A stretch of DNA of 38,302 nt. Source: Gammaproteobacteria bacterium. Its GTDB lineage: Bacteria; Pseudomonadota; Gammaproteobacteria; SZUA-152. Made by a program: the position numbers and the translations under genes. The notes below the pieces were generated by a model that had not been told where the DNA came from, searched no databases, and saw only the letters and a list, made by a program, of their open reading frames with translations. Shown here one piece after another: positions 19,882 to 28,947 of the stretch (positions within the stretch are counted from its first letter, which is position 1; each line of letters starts with the position of its first letter). The DNA is taken from assembly GCA_013151575.1 (NCBI GenBank), contig JAADHZ010000144.1:1-38302 (forward strand), read 5' to 3'.

Positions 19882-20325
19882 TTACGCATGTTCAAGTTGC
19901 TGCATAGCGGCGCGCAGGGCCAGTTCGTAGCCCAGTGCGCCGAGGCCGCTGATGACGCCTTCTGCCAAATCCGAAAAATAGGAGTGCTGGCGAAATTCCT
20001 CACGGGCATGAATATTGGAAAGGTGCACCTCGATAAACGGAATGGCGACGCCTGACAGGGCGTCCCGCAGAGCGACGCTGGTGTGGGTGAAGGCGGCGGG
20101 ATTGATGATGATGAACGCCACGCCTTCCTGTCCGGCCTGATGAATACGTTCCACCAGTGCGTGTTCGGCATTGCTTTGAAAACTGCTTAACGGGTGGCCG
20201 ACCTCGCTGGCCGCAGCGATCAGTTGCTGGTCGATCTCCGCCAGCCCGATACGACCGTAATGGGACGGTTCACGGCTGCCCAACAGATTGAGGTTCGGGC
20301 CGTGGAGGACGAGTATCTTTGCCAT
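19882..20325 (-). CDS. aroQ: Type II 3-dehydroquinate dehydratase
   Basis: ATG at 20325: [56 protein letters not shown]. Confidence 0.96.
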   Translation of the reverse strand: MAKILVLHGPNLNLLGSREPSHYGRIGLAEIDQQLIAAASEVGHPLSSFQSNAEHALVERIHQAGQEGVAFIIINPAAFTHTSVALRDALSGVAIPFIEVHLSNIHAREEFRQHSYFSDLAEGVISGLGALGYELALRAAMQQLEHA

Positions 20326-20529
20326 GCGGAGATTGTGTCCGCCTTTGGCGACGAAGGCAATGCCTTTCACGGGCTTTTTTGGGTTAATTGGTGGGCATTG
20401 TGTGGTTAATCTTCTTGAACTCCCCGTAAATGTTGTTGTCGCTGCTAATAGAGGGGGATTTCAAGAGCGAGGTGGCGGTCCGCATGGGGTAAAAATGTAT
20501 TTTTTTGTTTTTGGCGGAAAAGCAGAATG

Positions 20530-20551
20530 TTGGCGGCATGATCTCCGCCAA
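20530..20551 (-). terminator. Candidate hairpin terminator/processing site downstream of the tlpA-like gene
   Basis: TTGGCGG(20530-20536)/CCGCCAA(20545-20551) perfect 7-bp stem starting about 19 bp after the 20570 stop; only a weak U-rich tract follows. Confidence 0.45.
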
Positions 20552-20569
20552 ATAGGCAAATATGACGTA

Positions 20570-21133
20570 TCAGGTTTTGGCGTTGGAAGGCTGTAGCAGC
20601 TGGGTGATATTTTTTTCCGCCACTTCCCGGGAAAGTTCCCCTCGCTGCACGAAGCTGATTTGCCCCTGACGGTCGATGATCACGGTGTAGGGCAACGCGC
20701 CGAAGCGGTCACCGTAGGCTTTGGCTATCTCGATGGCACTGTCTTCGCCAATTAGCACCGGGTAATTGACGCCGTAGGTGTCCACAAAGTCTTGCACGCT
20801 TTCTTTGTTGTCGATAGCGATGCCCACGAATTGCACGCCATCGACCCCGTACTGTTCCTGTAATTCAACGAAGGTGGGGGTTTCGCTACGGCAGGGGGGG
20901 CACCACGTGGCCCAGAAGTTGAGCACCACCACTTTGCCGTTCCATTCGCTGGATTTGCGCAGCTGATCACTCAAATCCGGCAATTCAAAACTGGGCGCAC
21001 GGTGCTTCACCATGGCCTGCGCGGCTTGGCTACCCTCGGAATTGTCGGACAGTTTTTGAATCAGTAGATTGCCGCCCCACATGCCGATGATAAAGGTAGC
21101 GAGGTAGGCAGTGTATTTAACGTATTTTTTCAC
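20570..21133 (-). CDS. TlpA/ResA-like thioredoxin-family protein, membrane-anchored
   Basis: N-terminal anchor; VVVLNFWATWCPPCRSETPTFVELQ; GALPYTVIIDRQGQI. Confidence 0.92.
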   Translation of the reverse strand: MKKYVKYTAYLATFIIGMWGGNLLIQKLSDNSEGSQAAQAMVKHRAPSFELPDLSDQLRKSSEWNGKVVVLNFWATWCPPCRSETPTFVELQEQYGVDGVQFVGIAIDNKESVQDFVDTYGVNYPVLIGEDSAIEIAKAYGDRFGALPYTVIIDRQGQISFVQRGELSREVAEKNITQLLQPSNAKT

Positions 21134-21161
21134 GAGGCTATTTTTGTGTACGGTTCATGCG

Positions 21162-23474
21162 TTAATTGATGGCGTTTTGCACATGACTGCGGAATTCTTC
21201 TGCCTTCATGAAACCCACCACGCGATGACGGCGGCGTTCCGTGCCGTCGGTGCCGAAAAACAAGATGGAAGGAGGCCCGATGAGCCCGTATTTTTTCAGC
21301 AGGGCACGGTCTTCATCGTCGTTGGCGGTGACGTCAGCTTGCAATAATACGACATTTTTCAGGGCCTGTTGCACGCCCGCATTGCCAAAGGTGTATTTTT
21401 CCATTTCTTTGCAGGAGACGCACCAGTCCGCGTAAAAGTCCAGCATCACCCCCTTGCCGCTGGCGGAGGCGCTGGCGATCTCGCGGTTCAGCGCATTCAG
21501 GCCTTTTATTCGTTTGAAGGCCAGTTCGCGGGTGTGGACGGGGCCGGTGGTTGCGCTGCCACTGAATCCCGCGCCGTGCAGGGGTTGTAGCATGTCGCGG
21601 CTGCCGGAGGCTACGCCCACCAACAGCAGCGCGCCGTAGATCAGCAACACCATGCCCAGGCCTTTCCACAGTTTTGGCCAACCAGTAGCGTCTTTGCCGT
21701 AGGGTTCCAGTGCGCCCATGTAAATAGCGGAGACAATCGCCAGCGTGGCCCACAGGGTCATGGTGATGGCAGTGGGTAAAATGCGTTCCAGCATCCAGAT
21801 GGCCACGGCCAGCATGGTTACGCCGAACACGGCCTTGATGGTGTCCATCCAGCTGCCAGCCCGGGGCAGAATTTTGCCCGCAGACGCGCCAATCAGCAGC
21901 AGCGGTGCCCCCATGCCCATGCTCAGGGCAAACAGGGCCACGCCTCCCAGCACGGCATCGCCGGTTTGTCCTATGTAAATCAGCGCCCCGGCCAGCGGTG
22001 CAGCCACGCAGGGACCGACGATCAGTGCAGAAAGAAAGCCCATGATGCCGACGCCCACCAAAGTGCCGCCCTTCTGACGATTGCTGACGTCCGTGAGCCG
22101 GCTCTGTAAAAAGCTGGGCATTTGCAGTTCAAAAAAGCCGAACATGGACAGGGAGAGCGCCACGAACACCGCGCTGAAGGAACCCAGCACCCAAGGGTTC
22201 TGGAAAGCAGCTTGCAGGTTGGCCCCCCCTAGTCCGGCGAACACACCGGCGGCGGTGTAGGTGAGGGCCATGGCCAGCACGTACACCAACGACATGATGA
22301 AGGCTTTGCGAGTGGTGAGGTTTTCTCCCTGACCGGCGATGATGCTGGACAGAATGGGGATCATCGGAAACACGCAAGGGGTGAAAGCCAGCAGCAGCCC
22401 GAAGCCGAAAAAAGTCAGTATGGTCAGTAGGTTGCTGTCGCCAGCCAGGGTATCGGCAATGCGATCCTGTTCTGAGATGGGGCCATCGTCACCGGTCGCT
22501 GGGGCGGTGGTGGCTGCGCTTGTTGCTGGCAACGATACCGGCATGCTGTCGGTGATGGGCGGGTAGCAGAAACCGGCGTCGGCGCAGCCCTGATATTTGG
22601 CGATGAGCGTGACATCGGTGGCGGCGAAGTTGCTGCGGATCAGCGGGATGTCGATGTCTACCGCGCCGTGGTAGACAATCATCTCGCCGAAGGACTCGTC
22701 AACTTTTTTGTCGCCCTCGGGTAATACCGGTTTGCCCAGTGTTACTCCGTTAGCATCCTGTAATTCGAAAGCAAACTTATCGCGGTACAGGTAAACGCCG
22801 TCGGCGATGTCCCAGTGGGCGCGCAGGGTGTTGCCATCCCGTGCTTCAACCGACCAGCTGAAGGCCTGTTCCGGGGTCAAAAAATCATCGCCGGAATCGG
22901 TGAACCCCAGACTGTCACTCAGGTTTTTCAGGGCCGCCAGCGGGTTGAAGCCCTTATCGGCAGTTGGCGCGGCTGGGCTGGCGGCGGTGACCACCGGCGG
23001 CAATCGAAGTGAGATGGTCTGGGTCTGTGGCGGGTAACAGATGCCCATATCAGCGCAGCCTTGCGAGACGACAGTGAGCTCCAATGTGTCGGCATCACCG
23101 CTGCGTATGAGGGGGATGTCGATGGCAATGTGGCCGCGGTAGGTTTCCACTGCGCCAAAAAATTCGTCTTCTTTTATTTTGCCTTTGGGGTATTGGGCCT
23201 CGCCGGTGGTGATACCTGCGGTGTTGCTGGTGAACTTGAATTTATCGCGATACAGGTAGTATTTATCGGCGATCTCCCACTCCGCACGCACCATGTTGGC
23301 GTTGATGACCTCAGCGCTGAGCGCAAAGGCCTGGTCTGGCATCAGTGGTTCTTCATCATCAATGCTGCCTCCCAGGCCCGCTAGCACGGGGCCGGTGAAC
23401 AGGCTGGCCAAAAAAATACTGGATAATAGAACACGGTTCAATTGACGTGAAAACAGTCGCTGCGCAATGATCAT
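21162..23474 (-). CDS. dsbD: Thiol:disulfide interchange protein DsbD with two tandem N-terminal DsbD-alpha domains
   Basis: Signal peptide; two repeats each ending QGCADxGxCYPP; TM core with GFGLLLAFTPCVFPMIPILSSII; C-terminal thioredoxin MLDFYADWCVSCKEME. Confidence 0.95.
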   Translation of the reverse strand: MIIAQRLFSRQLNRVLLSSIFLASLFTGPVLAGLGGSIDDEEPLMPDQAFALSAEVINANMVRAEWEIADKYYLYRDKFKFTSNTAGITTGEAQYPKGKIKEDEFFGAVETYRGHIAIDIPLIRSGDADTLELTVVSQGCADMGICYPPQTQTISLRLPPVVTAASPAAPTADKGFNPLAALKNLSDSLGFTDSGDDFLTPEQAFSWSVEARDGNTLRAHWDIADGVYLYRDKFAFELQDANGVTLGKPVLPEGDKKVDESFGEMIVYHGAVDIDIPLIRSNFAATDVTLIAKYQGCADAGFCYPPITDSMPVSLPATSAATTAPATGDDGPISEQDRIADTLAGDSNLLTILTFFGFGLLLAFTPCVFPMIPILSSIIAGQGENLTTRKAFIMSLVYVLAMALTYTAAGVFAGLGGANLQAAFQNPWVLGSFSAVFVALSLSMFGFFELQMPSFLQSRLTDVSNRQKGGTLVGVGIMGFLSALIVGPCVAAPLAGALIYIGQTGDAVLGGVALFALSMGMGAPLLLIGASAGKILPRAGSWMDTIKAVFGVTMLAVAIWMLERILPTAITMTLWATLAIVSAIYMGALEPYGKDATGWPKLWKGLGMVLLIYGALLLVGVASGSRDMLQPLHGAGFSGSATTGPVHTRELAFKRIKGLNALNREIASASASGKGVMLDFYADWCVSCKEMEKYTFGNAGVQQALKNVVLLQADVTANDDEDRALLKKYGLIGPPSILFFGTDGTERRRHRVVGFMKAEEFRSHVQNAIN

Positions 23475-23549
23475 GCTGGGTTCTCGTTCAAGTGAGTGAG
23501 TTTTTTGATGATTGTTATTCGTTACTATCGGCCGGACCGAAAGTCTTGC

Positions 23550-23870
23550 TTAACTCGGGGATGTTTCTTCACGAACCCAGCCCAGGTATCCCCCCAGGCC
23601 GTGCTCTATGGGGACCACCACCAGCTCAGGAAGTTCATAAGGGTGTATTTCCAACACCGCCTGCTCCAACTTGTCGTAGGCTGCCGCCGTACTTTTGATA
23701 AGCAATATCAGCTCCTGCGATTGTTCCCGTTTGCCCTGCCAGCGATAGACGGACGTTGCGCCGGGCAGAATGGTCACGCAGGCTGCCAGGCGTCGCTCCA
23801 CTAGGGTGTCCGCAATGGTTTGCGCCGACGTCACGTCAGGGCAGGCACATAAAATCAGCTCGATGCCGGA
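23550..23870 (-). CDS. cutA: Divalent-cation tolerance protein CutA
   Basis: LVERRLAACVTILPGATSVYRWQGKREQSQELILLIKS, HPYELPELVVVPIEHGLGGYLGWV; alternative start at 23894. Confidence 0.94.
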   Translation of the reverse strand, partial: SGIELILCACPDVTSAQTIADTLVERRLAACVTILPGATSVYRWQGKREQSQELILLIKSTAAAYDKLEQAVLEIHPYELPELVVVPIEHGLGGYLGWVREETSPS

Positions 23871-24013
23871 CATACGGGTCTCCAATCGGCTCATCGTTGA
23901 GTTTGGTGAACCCTATCTTTACATGCGGCAGCCGTTGGAGTCGACGCGTCAAGGCTGTCGGAATAGAATGAAAGCTCCTCGTCGCGTTGACGGACACATA
24001 GCGATACAAGTTC

Positions 24014-24487
24014 ATGGGCCTATTTCAGCTACTTTTCATACTCTTTCTCATTGTCCCCATCGTTGAAATCTACCTGCTTATTGAGGTGGGTTCCATGATC
24101 GGTGCCTTACCTACCGTCGGTTTGGTGGTATTCACCGCAATACTGGGGGTATGGTTGCTGCGTATTCAGGGCTTCGCCACCCTCGCCCGGGTGCGATCCA
24201 CCGTCGCTCGTGGCGGTATTCCCGCGATGGAAATGCTGGAGGGCGCGGTGTTGCTGATATCCGGCGCATTGCTACTCACCCCCGGTTTTTTCACCGACGC
24301 CATTGGTTTTTTCTGTCTAGTGCCCGCATTCCGGCGGGCCTTGATCCGCTGGGTGCTGGGGCGATTTTTAACGCCATTTAACGGGCGCGGTGGCCCTAAA
24401 GGGCCACGCGGCGGGGCGTCTGGGGAGGATTCTTCGCGGAATGGCCCGACGACGTTGGAGGGGGAGTTTCGGCGGGAGGATGATTAA
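24014..24487 (+). CDS. fxsA: FxsA family membrane protein
   Basis: MGLFQLLFILFLIVPIVEIYLLIEVGSMIGALPTVGLVVFTAILGVWLLRIQG; EGAVLLISGALLLTPGFFTDAIGF. Confidence 0.93.
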   Translation: MGLFQLLFILFLIVPIVEIYLLIEVGSMIGALPTVGLVVFTAILGVWLLRIQGFATLARVRSTVARGGIPAMEMLEGAVLLISGALLLTPGFFTDAIGFFCLVPAFRRALIRWVLGRFLTPFNGRGGPKGPRGGASGEDSSRNGPTTLEGEFRREDD

Positions 24488-24518
24488 GGAGAGTCGTTGA
24501 TATCACTTGATTTGGTAA

Positions 24519-24622
24519 GGCCCTTGCAAAACTATTTAATGAGAACCAAAAATCAATAACTTACGTCCAGCGTGTGACCGTAAATCATTGATATTTACTT
24601 TGTATTGAAGTTTTGCAAAAGG
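24519..24622. repeat. About 100-bp imperfect inverted-repeat element (MITE-like or IS-end remnant)
   Basis: Outer arms TTGCAAAACT (24524-24533)/AGTTTTGCAA (24609-24618); inner arms aatcaataacttacg (24551-24565)/cgtaaatcattgata (about 24579-24593), 12 of 15 complementary. Confidence 0.5.
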
Positions 24623-25054
24623 TTCATTAGTAGTGGATTACCTCAGTAAATTTATTATGTTTATTTTTTATGCACATTTGCATAACTATAAACATGATCT
24701 TTTCAAGTGCCAGACCAGCTTGTTGTCGCTGAATTGATTGGATCCAAGCTGGGCTATGAGTAGGACGATGGTGTTGGGCGCTGATATCTTTTATGGTGAT
24801 GCGGCAGGATTGTTCGGCCACGTTGACCGGGATGATCGGTAGGCGAACGGAGCGTGAGGCGGGCTGGGCCGTTGTCAGAGCAGATTGCGATAACTGGCGC
24901 ATGGTGCCGGAGCCTGATCTACTCGGCCGCAAGCGTCTGAGAAATGCTGCACGGTAGAATTTTCAGTGCCATGGGTAATCTCCCTAAAGTTATTTTTCGG
25001 GATTGCCGCTAATTTTTACAAATCGCACGAAGACTTAATATAGGAGGGAACATC

Positions 25055-25894
25055 ATCAGCACACTGCCCGTCAAATCGGTAGATTCGTTGCCGATGATGC
25101 CGCTGATTCCACAAATCATCCGGTCTTTTGCCAAATCCGACGATCAGTTTGATCTGGTTGGCTTTGTGGACTCGGTAAATAAAGAACCAAGCGTTGTTGC
25201 CCGACTGGTTGGCTATGCGAATTCCGCGTTCAATCGCGGTAGCCGTGAAGTGGTTTCCGTGAAAGATGCCGTGATTCGTCTTGGTCTCGCACAAACCAGG
25301 GGCGTGGTGCTTGCCCTGCTGGTCAATGAGCAATTCGATAGCAAGCAATGCCCGGGATACCGACCGGATATATTCTGGTTTACGGTGATGATGCGGGCTC
25401 AGTACACGAAGCAGCTGCTGAAATATTCACCGGCTAAGAGCAAGCTGGACGGGGAACACATGTACTGCCTCTCGTTGGTGAGTGATTTGGGCCTGTTATT
25501 GTTGGTCAGCCAATATCCCAAGGAACTCAGCGCAGTACTGGACGTTGACCGGGATCCCGCAGTGTCCATTTCCCAGAGCATCCGGGAGTTGTTTGATGGC
25601 CACGGGATTCATTTTTTCACCGCGCAACTTTCGAAATTCTGGGGTTTACCGGACAGTTTTGTGAGCACATTCAGCCATATTGATGACGCCAAGTACGGCG
25701 GACAATTTGTTGACCAGGTTTCATTACTGAAGATTTCCAATTATTTACAAAAGCAGGGAGAGGATGCTATTGAAGCATCTGCTGATCTCGTGGGCTACGG
25801 TTTCGCACTAAGTCGAACGGACCTTGACAACATTCAATATCACGTCAATCAGCAACGACGCGGTATTCAGTCAATGTCTGAGTACATGCGTTAG
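25055..25894 (+). CDS. HDOD-domain protein; probable AUC start
   Basis: Reading frame ISTLPVKSVDSLPMMPLIPQIIRSFAKSDDQFDLVGFVDSVNKEPSVVARLVGYANSAF...; AGGAGG at 25042-25047, 7 nt before ATC 25055. ORF track start is TTG 25088. Confidence 0.8.
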   Translation: MSTLPVKSVDSLPMMPLIPQIIRSFAKSDDQFDLVGFVDSVNKEPSVVARLVGYANSAFNRGSREVVSVKDAVIRLGLAQTRGVVLALLVNEQFDSKQCPGYRPDIFWFTVMMRAQYTKQLLKYSPAKSKLDGEHMYCLSLVSDLGLLLLVSQYPKELSAVLDVDRDPAVSISQSIRELFDGHGIHFFTAQLSKFWGLPDSFVSTFSHIDDAKYGGQFVDQVSLLKISNYLQKQGEDAIEASADLVGYGFALSRTDLDNIQYHVNQQRRGIQSMSEYMR

Positions 25895-25902
25895 GTATTA
25901 CC

Positions 25903-26664
25903 GTGGGGAAACGAAATTTGAAAGATGTCACCAATGGTGAGAACGGGTGCTCACTGGGTAAAATTTCTGTTGAACTGCTAGTTCACGAGCTGCGGACACC
26001 GCTGGCTGCGGTGATCGGCTATAGCCAGCTGGCCCTGGAAATAGCGGAAGAAAAACAGGAAGTGGATATCGCCGAAGAACTCACAACGTCACTCCGGGCA
26101 ACGCGGCATCTTTCGCGCCTGGTGTCCGACATGCTAGACCTCTCCAAAATCGAAAGCGGCAACATCGAACTCTCGATGCAAACCATTAAATTACGTGATC
26201 TGTTTTATGATATTTCGGCGGTATTGGAGCCTCAAATGATGGCCAATAATAACCGTCTGATTTTTGTTGGTGAGGATAACGATACCCCGTTTGCCAGCGA
26301 TGCACTGCGATTAACGCAAATTCTGATTAATTTGGTAAGTAATGCCAACAACCATACTGAAAATGGCACGATCACCGTAAGCTACGAACCCGTTGAGTGC
26401 AGCGGTATGGGCGAAGATTTATTCACCGTGTCCGATACCGGCTGCGGTATGCCATCGACAAAACTGGCAACCATTTTCGAACCGTTTGCGCAGGACGTCA
26501 ACGCCCGGGTCAGATCAACACCCGGCACCGGTTTAGGGCTGACCATCAGCCGGGCGCTGTGCGAATTACTGGGCGGCGATATCAGCGTTCGCTCCACCGA
26601 CGGCGAGGGTTCCACCTTTACGGTTGCGTTGCCCGCTACCCGGGTTGCCCCCTCTCACGATTGA
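25903..26664 (+). CDS. Soluble sensor-type histidine kinase (HisKA + HATPase_c)
   Basis: H box VHELRTPLAAVIGYSQLA; N box NLVSNANNHTENG; DTGCGMP; FEPFAQ; GTGLGLTISRALCELLGG. No TM segment or recognisable sensor domain. Confidence 0.92.
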   Translation: MGKRNLKDVTNGENGCSLGKISVELLVHELRTPLAAVIGYSQLALEIAEEKQEVDIAEELTTSLRATRHLSRLVSDMLDLSKIESGNIELSMQTIKLRDLFYDISAVLEPQMMANNNRLIFVGEDNDTPFASDALRLTQILINLVSNANNHTENGTITVSYEPVECSGMGEDLFTVSDTGCGMPSTKLATIFEPFAQDVNARVRSTPGTGLGLTISRALCELLGGDISVRSTDGEGSTFTVALPATRVAPSHD

Positions 26665-26796
26665 CCCCTCTGCTCCTTGGCGAGCCTTCTCCTTGTTTAT
26701 TTAGCAACGGCCTGAGCCTGCGGATTCCAGCGATGGTTTATGGTGGTAATATCCATCAGGAACCGCAACACCTGTTGCAACGGAAGGGAGGCGATA

Positions 26797-27600
26797 ATGA
26801 GTGTTCAGCCAGGAAACCCACGCACGGTACTGTGCGTACACGGCGTACAAATAGGGGATGATGATGACCAGCAACAGCAGGAACAGATTGCGGCATTAAT
26901 CGAAAGTCGGCTCGGCAACATCCCGCTGGAGTTTCAGGCCGAGATGTTTCGCTACGAAGACATCAACGACGACGCACAAAACCTGTACAAAAAACTGGCA
27001 GGCTTGCTGATGTCCACCCCAGTGGGCAGTTATGTCGCGCAGCAGGTGCTGGATTTAGTGGCCGACGTGGTGACCGCCTACCTGGATACCAGTACCGCAT
27101 CGGAAATTCGCGACAGCTTGCGCGAAACCATCATGGACATCTACGGAACCGGCAACCCCTGTTACCTCGTGGCCCACAGTCTGGGGACGATTTACGCGTT
27201 TGATGTGGTGAACGACCTCATGCGCGAAGGCACATTTTTCAAACGTGGTTCACGGCGCACTTGGCCGGTGCAGGGGCTGGTCACCCTAGGCTCTCCCCTC
27301 GGGCTGGCATTATTTCAGACAGCCGATCGCGCGCAAGTGGCCAATCTAGGGTCGGGAGATAAATGGTTCCGCTGGTTGAATTATTGGGATCGCACCGACC
27401 CGGTGGTGTCCGGGAAAATTTTTGGCGCGCAGCAACGGGGCTTTGATATCGTGGAGCACTACCAATCGTCATCACCGGATCAGGGTTGGATAATCCGTGA
27501 CCGGGTGGTGGACACTGGCAAAGCCTGGCTGTTGGCGCATACGGCCTACTGGGACAATCCCATGGTGGGAGATGGCATCGTCGACATGATGACCAATTAA
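26797..27600 (+). CDS. Alpha/beta hydrolase-fold protein, lipase-like
   Basis: ATG 26797: MSVQPGNPRTVLCVHGVQIGDDDD; nucleophile-elbow VAHSLGTIYAFDV; LVTLGSPLG. Confidence 0.75.
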   Translation: MSVQPGNPRTVLCVHGVQIGDDDDQQQQEQIAALIESRLGNIPLEFQAEMFRYEDINDDAQNLYKKLAGLLMSTPVGSYVAQQVLDLVADVVTAYLDTSTASEIRDSLRETIMDIYGTGNPCYLVAHSLGTIYAFDVVNDLMREGTFFKRGSRRTWPVQGLVTLGSPLGLALFQTADRAQVANLGSGDKWFRWLNYWDRTDPVVSGKIFGAQQRGFDIVEHYQSSSPDQGWIIRDRVVDTGKAWLLAHTAYWDNPMVGDGIVDMMTN

Positions 27601-27627
27601 GGCAGGGAATTGGCGAGGAATCGAAGT

Positions 27628-28164
27628 ATGGAAAAATATTCCGGGTTGGTACTAGTGTTATTGGCAGGCCTGCTCAACGGCTGCACCACTTACGTGTATC
27701 AAGGCTCGATGTCAGGCCCAGACTCCGACGGCGTTCAGCGCGATGTGCTGTTGTACTGGACTAAAACCGACCCCTTGATGGGAGAGCCCAAGGCTGACAT
27801 GGCTCATTTGCGCACGGCCTGCGGCGCGCTGGTCGTTTATGAAAATCGTGAAAGCGGCGTGGTGTTCAGGGGGCAGGCCGGGCGGGATAGGCGGGTGTCC
27901 GGCGACCAGCCCGCAACGGTGGACGGATTTGAGTGCGGGCGTTTTGTGGGTAAAAACTCGTTACTTGATGTTGAAAAGGGGCCGTTGGAATTGACGATAT
28001 GGTGCGCGCCCGACAGCAATGAATTCAGCGTGCAAAAACTGCGTTACCTGAAGGCCCGGGAAGCGCCGTACCGGTTTCAGATCACCGAATCCCGGCAATG
28101 GCATTTTTTCGGCGCAACGCCGGATGTGCCACCACCTCCCCCTTGCCGGGAATCCGTCGACTAA
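27628..28164 (+). CDS. Lipoprotein of unknown function
   Basis: ATG 27628; MEKYSGLVLVLLAGLLNGC lipobox LNGC; 28 bp after the hydrolase gene. Confidence 0.75.
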   Translation: MEKYSGLVLVLLAGLLNGCTTYVYQGSMSGPDSDGVQRDVLLYWTKTDPLMGEPKADMAHLRTACGALVVYENRESGVVFRGQAGRDRRVSGDQPATVDGFECGRFVGKNSLLDVEKGPLELTIWCAPDSNEFSVQKLRYLKAREAPYRFQITESRQWHFFGATPDVPPPPPCRESVD

Positions 28165-28171
28165 ATGGATA

Positions 28172-28930
28172 CTAAATCCACTCGCCCGCCCAGCGTCGGC
28201 TTAATTGGCGCCACAGTGTTTTACTGTCGTCCTCAAATATAATCGACGGATCGGTGCGCACCACCAACCAATCACCGCGATCAATCTCACCCTGTAACTG
28301 CGAAGGTGCCCAGCCCGCATACCCGGCGAAAGTACGTGTAGTGCCTTGGATGGTTTCGCGGAAGGCCACTTTGGCCGTGGCGAAATACACATCATCCGCT
28401 ACATGGTGCATGCCCTTTGCGGGGTTGCGCGTGTGTGCCAACACAAAAACGGCGTGGGTGCCTACCGGCCCCCCCATAAACAGCGGTTGTGTTTGCGGGA
28501 GTGCTTGTTTCAATTGGGGAAACGCTTCGCGCACGAGGATGTTCGTGGGGCGATTCACCGCCAGCCCTGTCGCTCCCCGTTGGCTGTAATGGGTCAGCAG
28601 GATCACGGTCTCTTGAAAACTGGTGCCTTGTAGCCGCTCGGTGGCGACGAGAAAAACGCCGGACTTAGCATCTGAGGCAGTGTGAGGGTTTTTGTTAGGG
28701 CTGTGGCGGGAGCCGTCATGCGGCGAGTGGGTAATACCGTTTGCGGCCATGGCCCACATAGGCAAGGCAAAAAAGGCAAGCAAGACTAGCAGGCCTTTCG
28801 TCAATAGCCTGGGAAGCGCCTGGTCGATGCCAGGAAACATCAGCCACAGAGTGGTGTTTCGCCCATGAGTAGGAGGTTTACCACGACCCGAATTTCTCAT
28901 ACTCCGCATTTTGCAACCGTCCTCTGGCAT
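28172..28930 (-). CDS. YqgE/AlgH family protein with N-terminal signal/TM region
   Basis: SGVFLVATERLQGTSFQETVILLTHYSQRGATGLAVNRPTN, LFMGGPVGTHAVFVLAH, FAGYAGWAPSQLQGEIDRGDWLVV; preceded by LLTKGLLVLLAFFALPMWAMA. Confidence 0.88.
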   Translation of the reverse strand: MPEDGCKMRSMRNSGRGKPPTHGRNTTLWLMFPGIDQALPRLLTKGLLVLLAFFALPMWAMAANGITHSPHDGSRHSPNKNPHTASDAKSGVFLVATERLQGTSFQETVILLTHYSQRGATGLAVNRPTNILVREAFPQLKQALPQTQPLFMGGPVGTHAVFVLAHTRNPAKGMHHVADDVYFATAKVAFRETIQGTTRTFAGYAGWAPSQLQGEIDRGDWLVVRTDPSIIFEDDSKTLWRQLSRRWAGEWI

Positions 28931-28947
28931 ACTCCGCAGCCATGATG

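Noticed and set aside
24627-24932. 101-aa minus ORF containing ...CRITIKDISAQ..., considered as a PilZ fragment
   Set aside because: Only a short resemblance to a DxSxxG motif, no G at the right place, no homology check possible; too weak to call.
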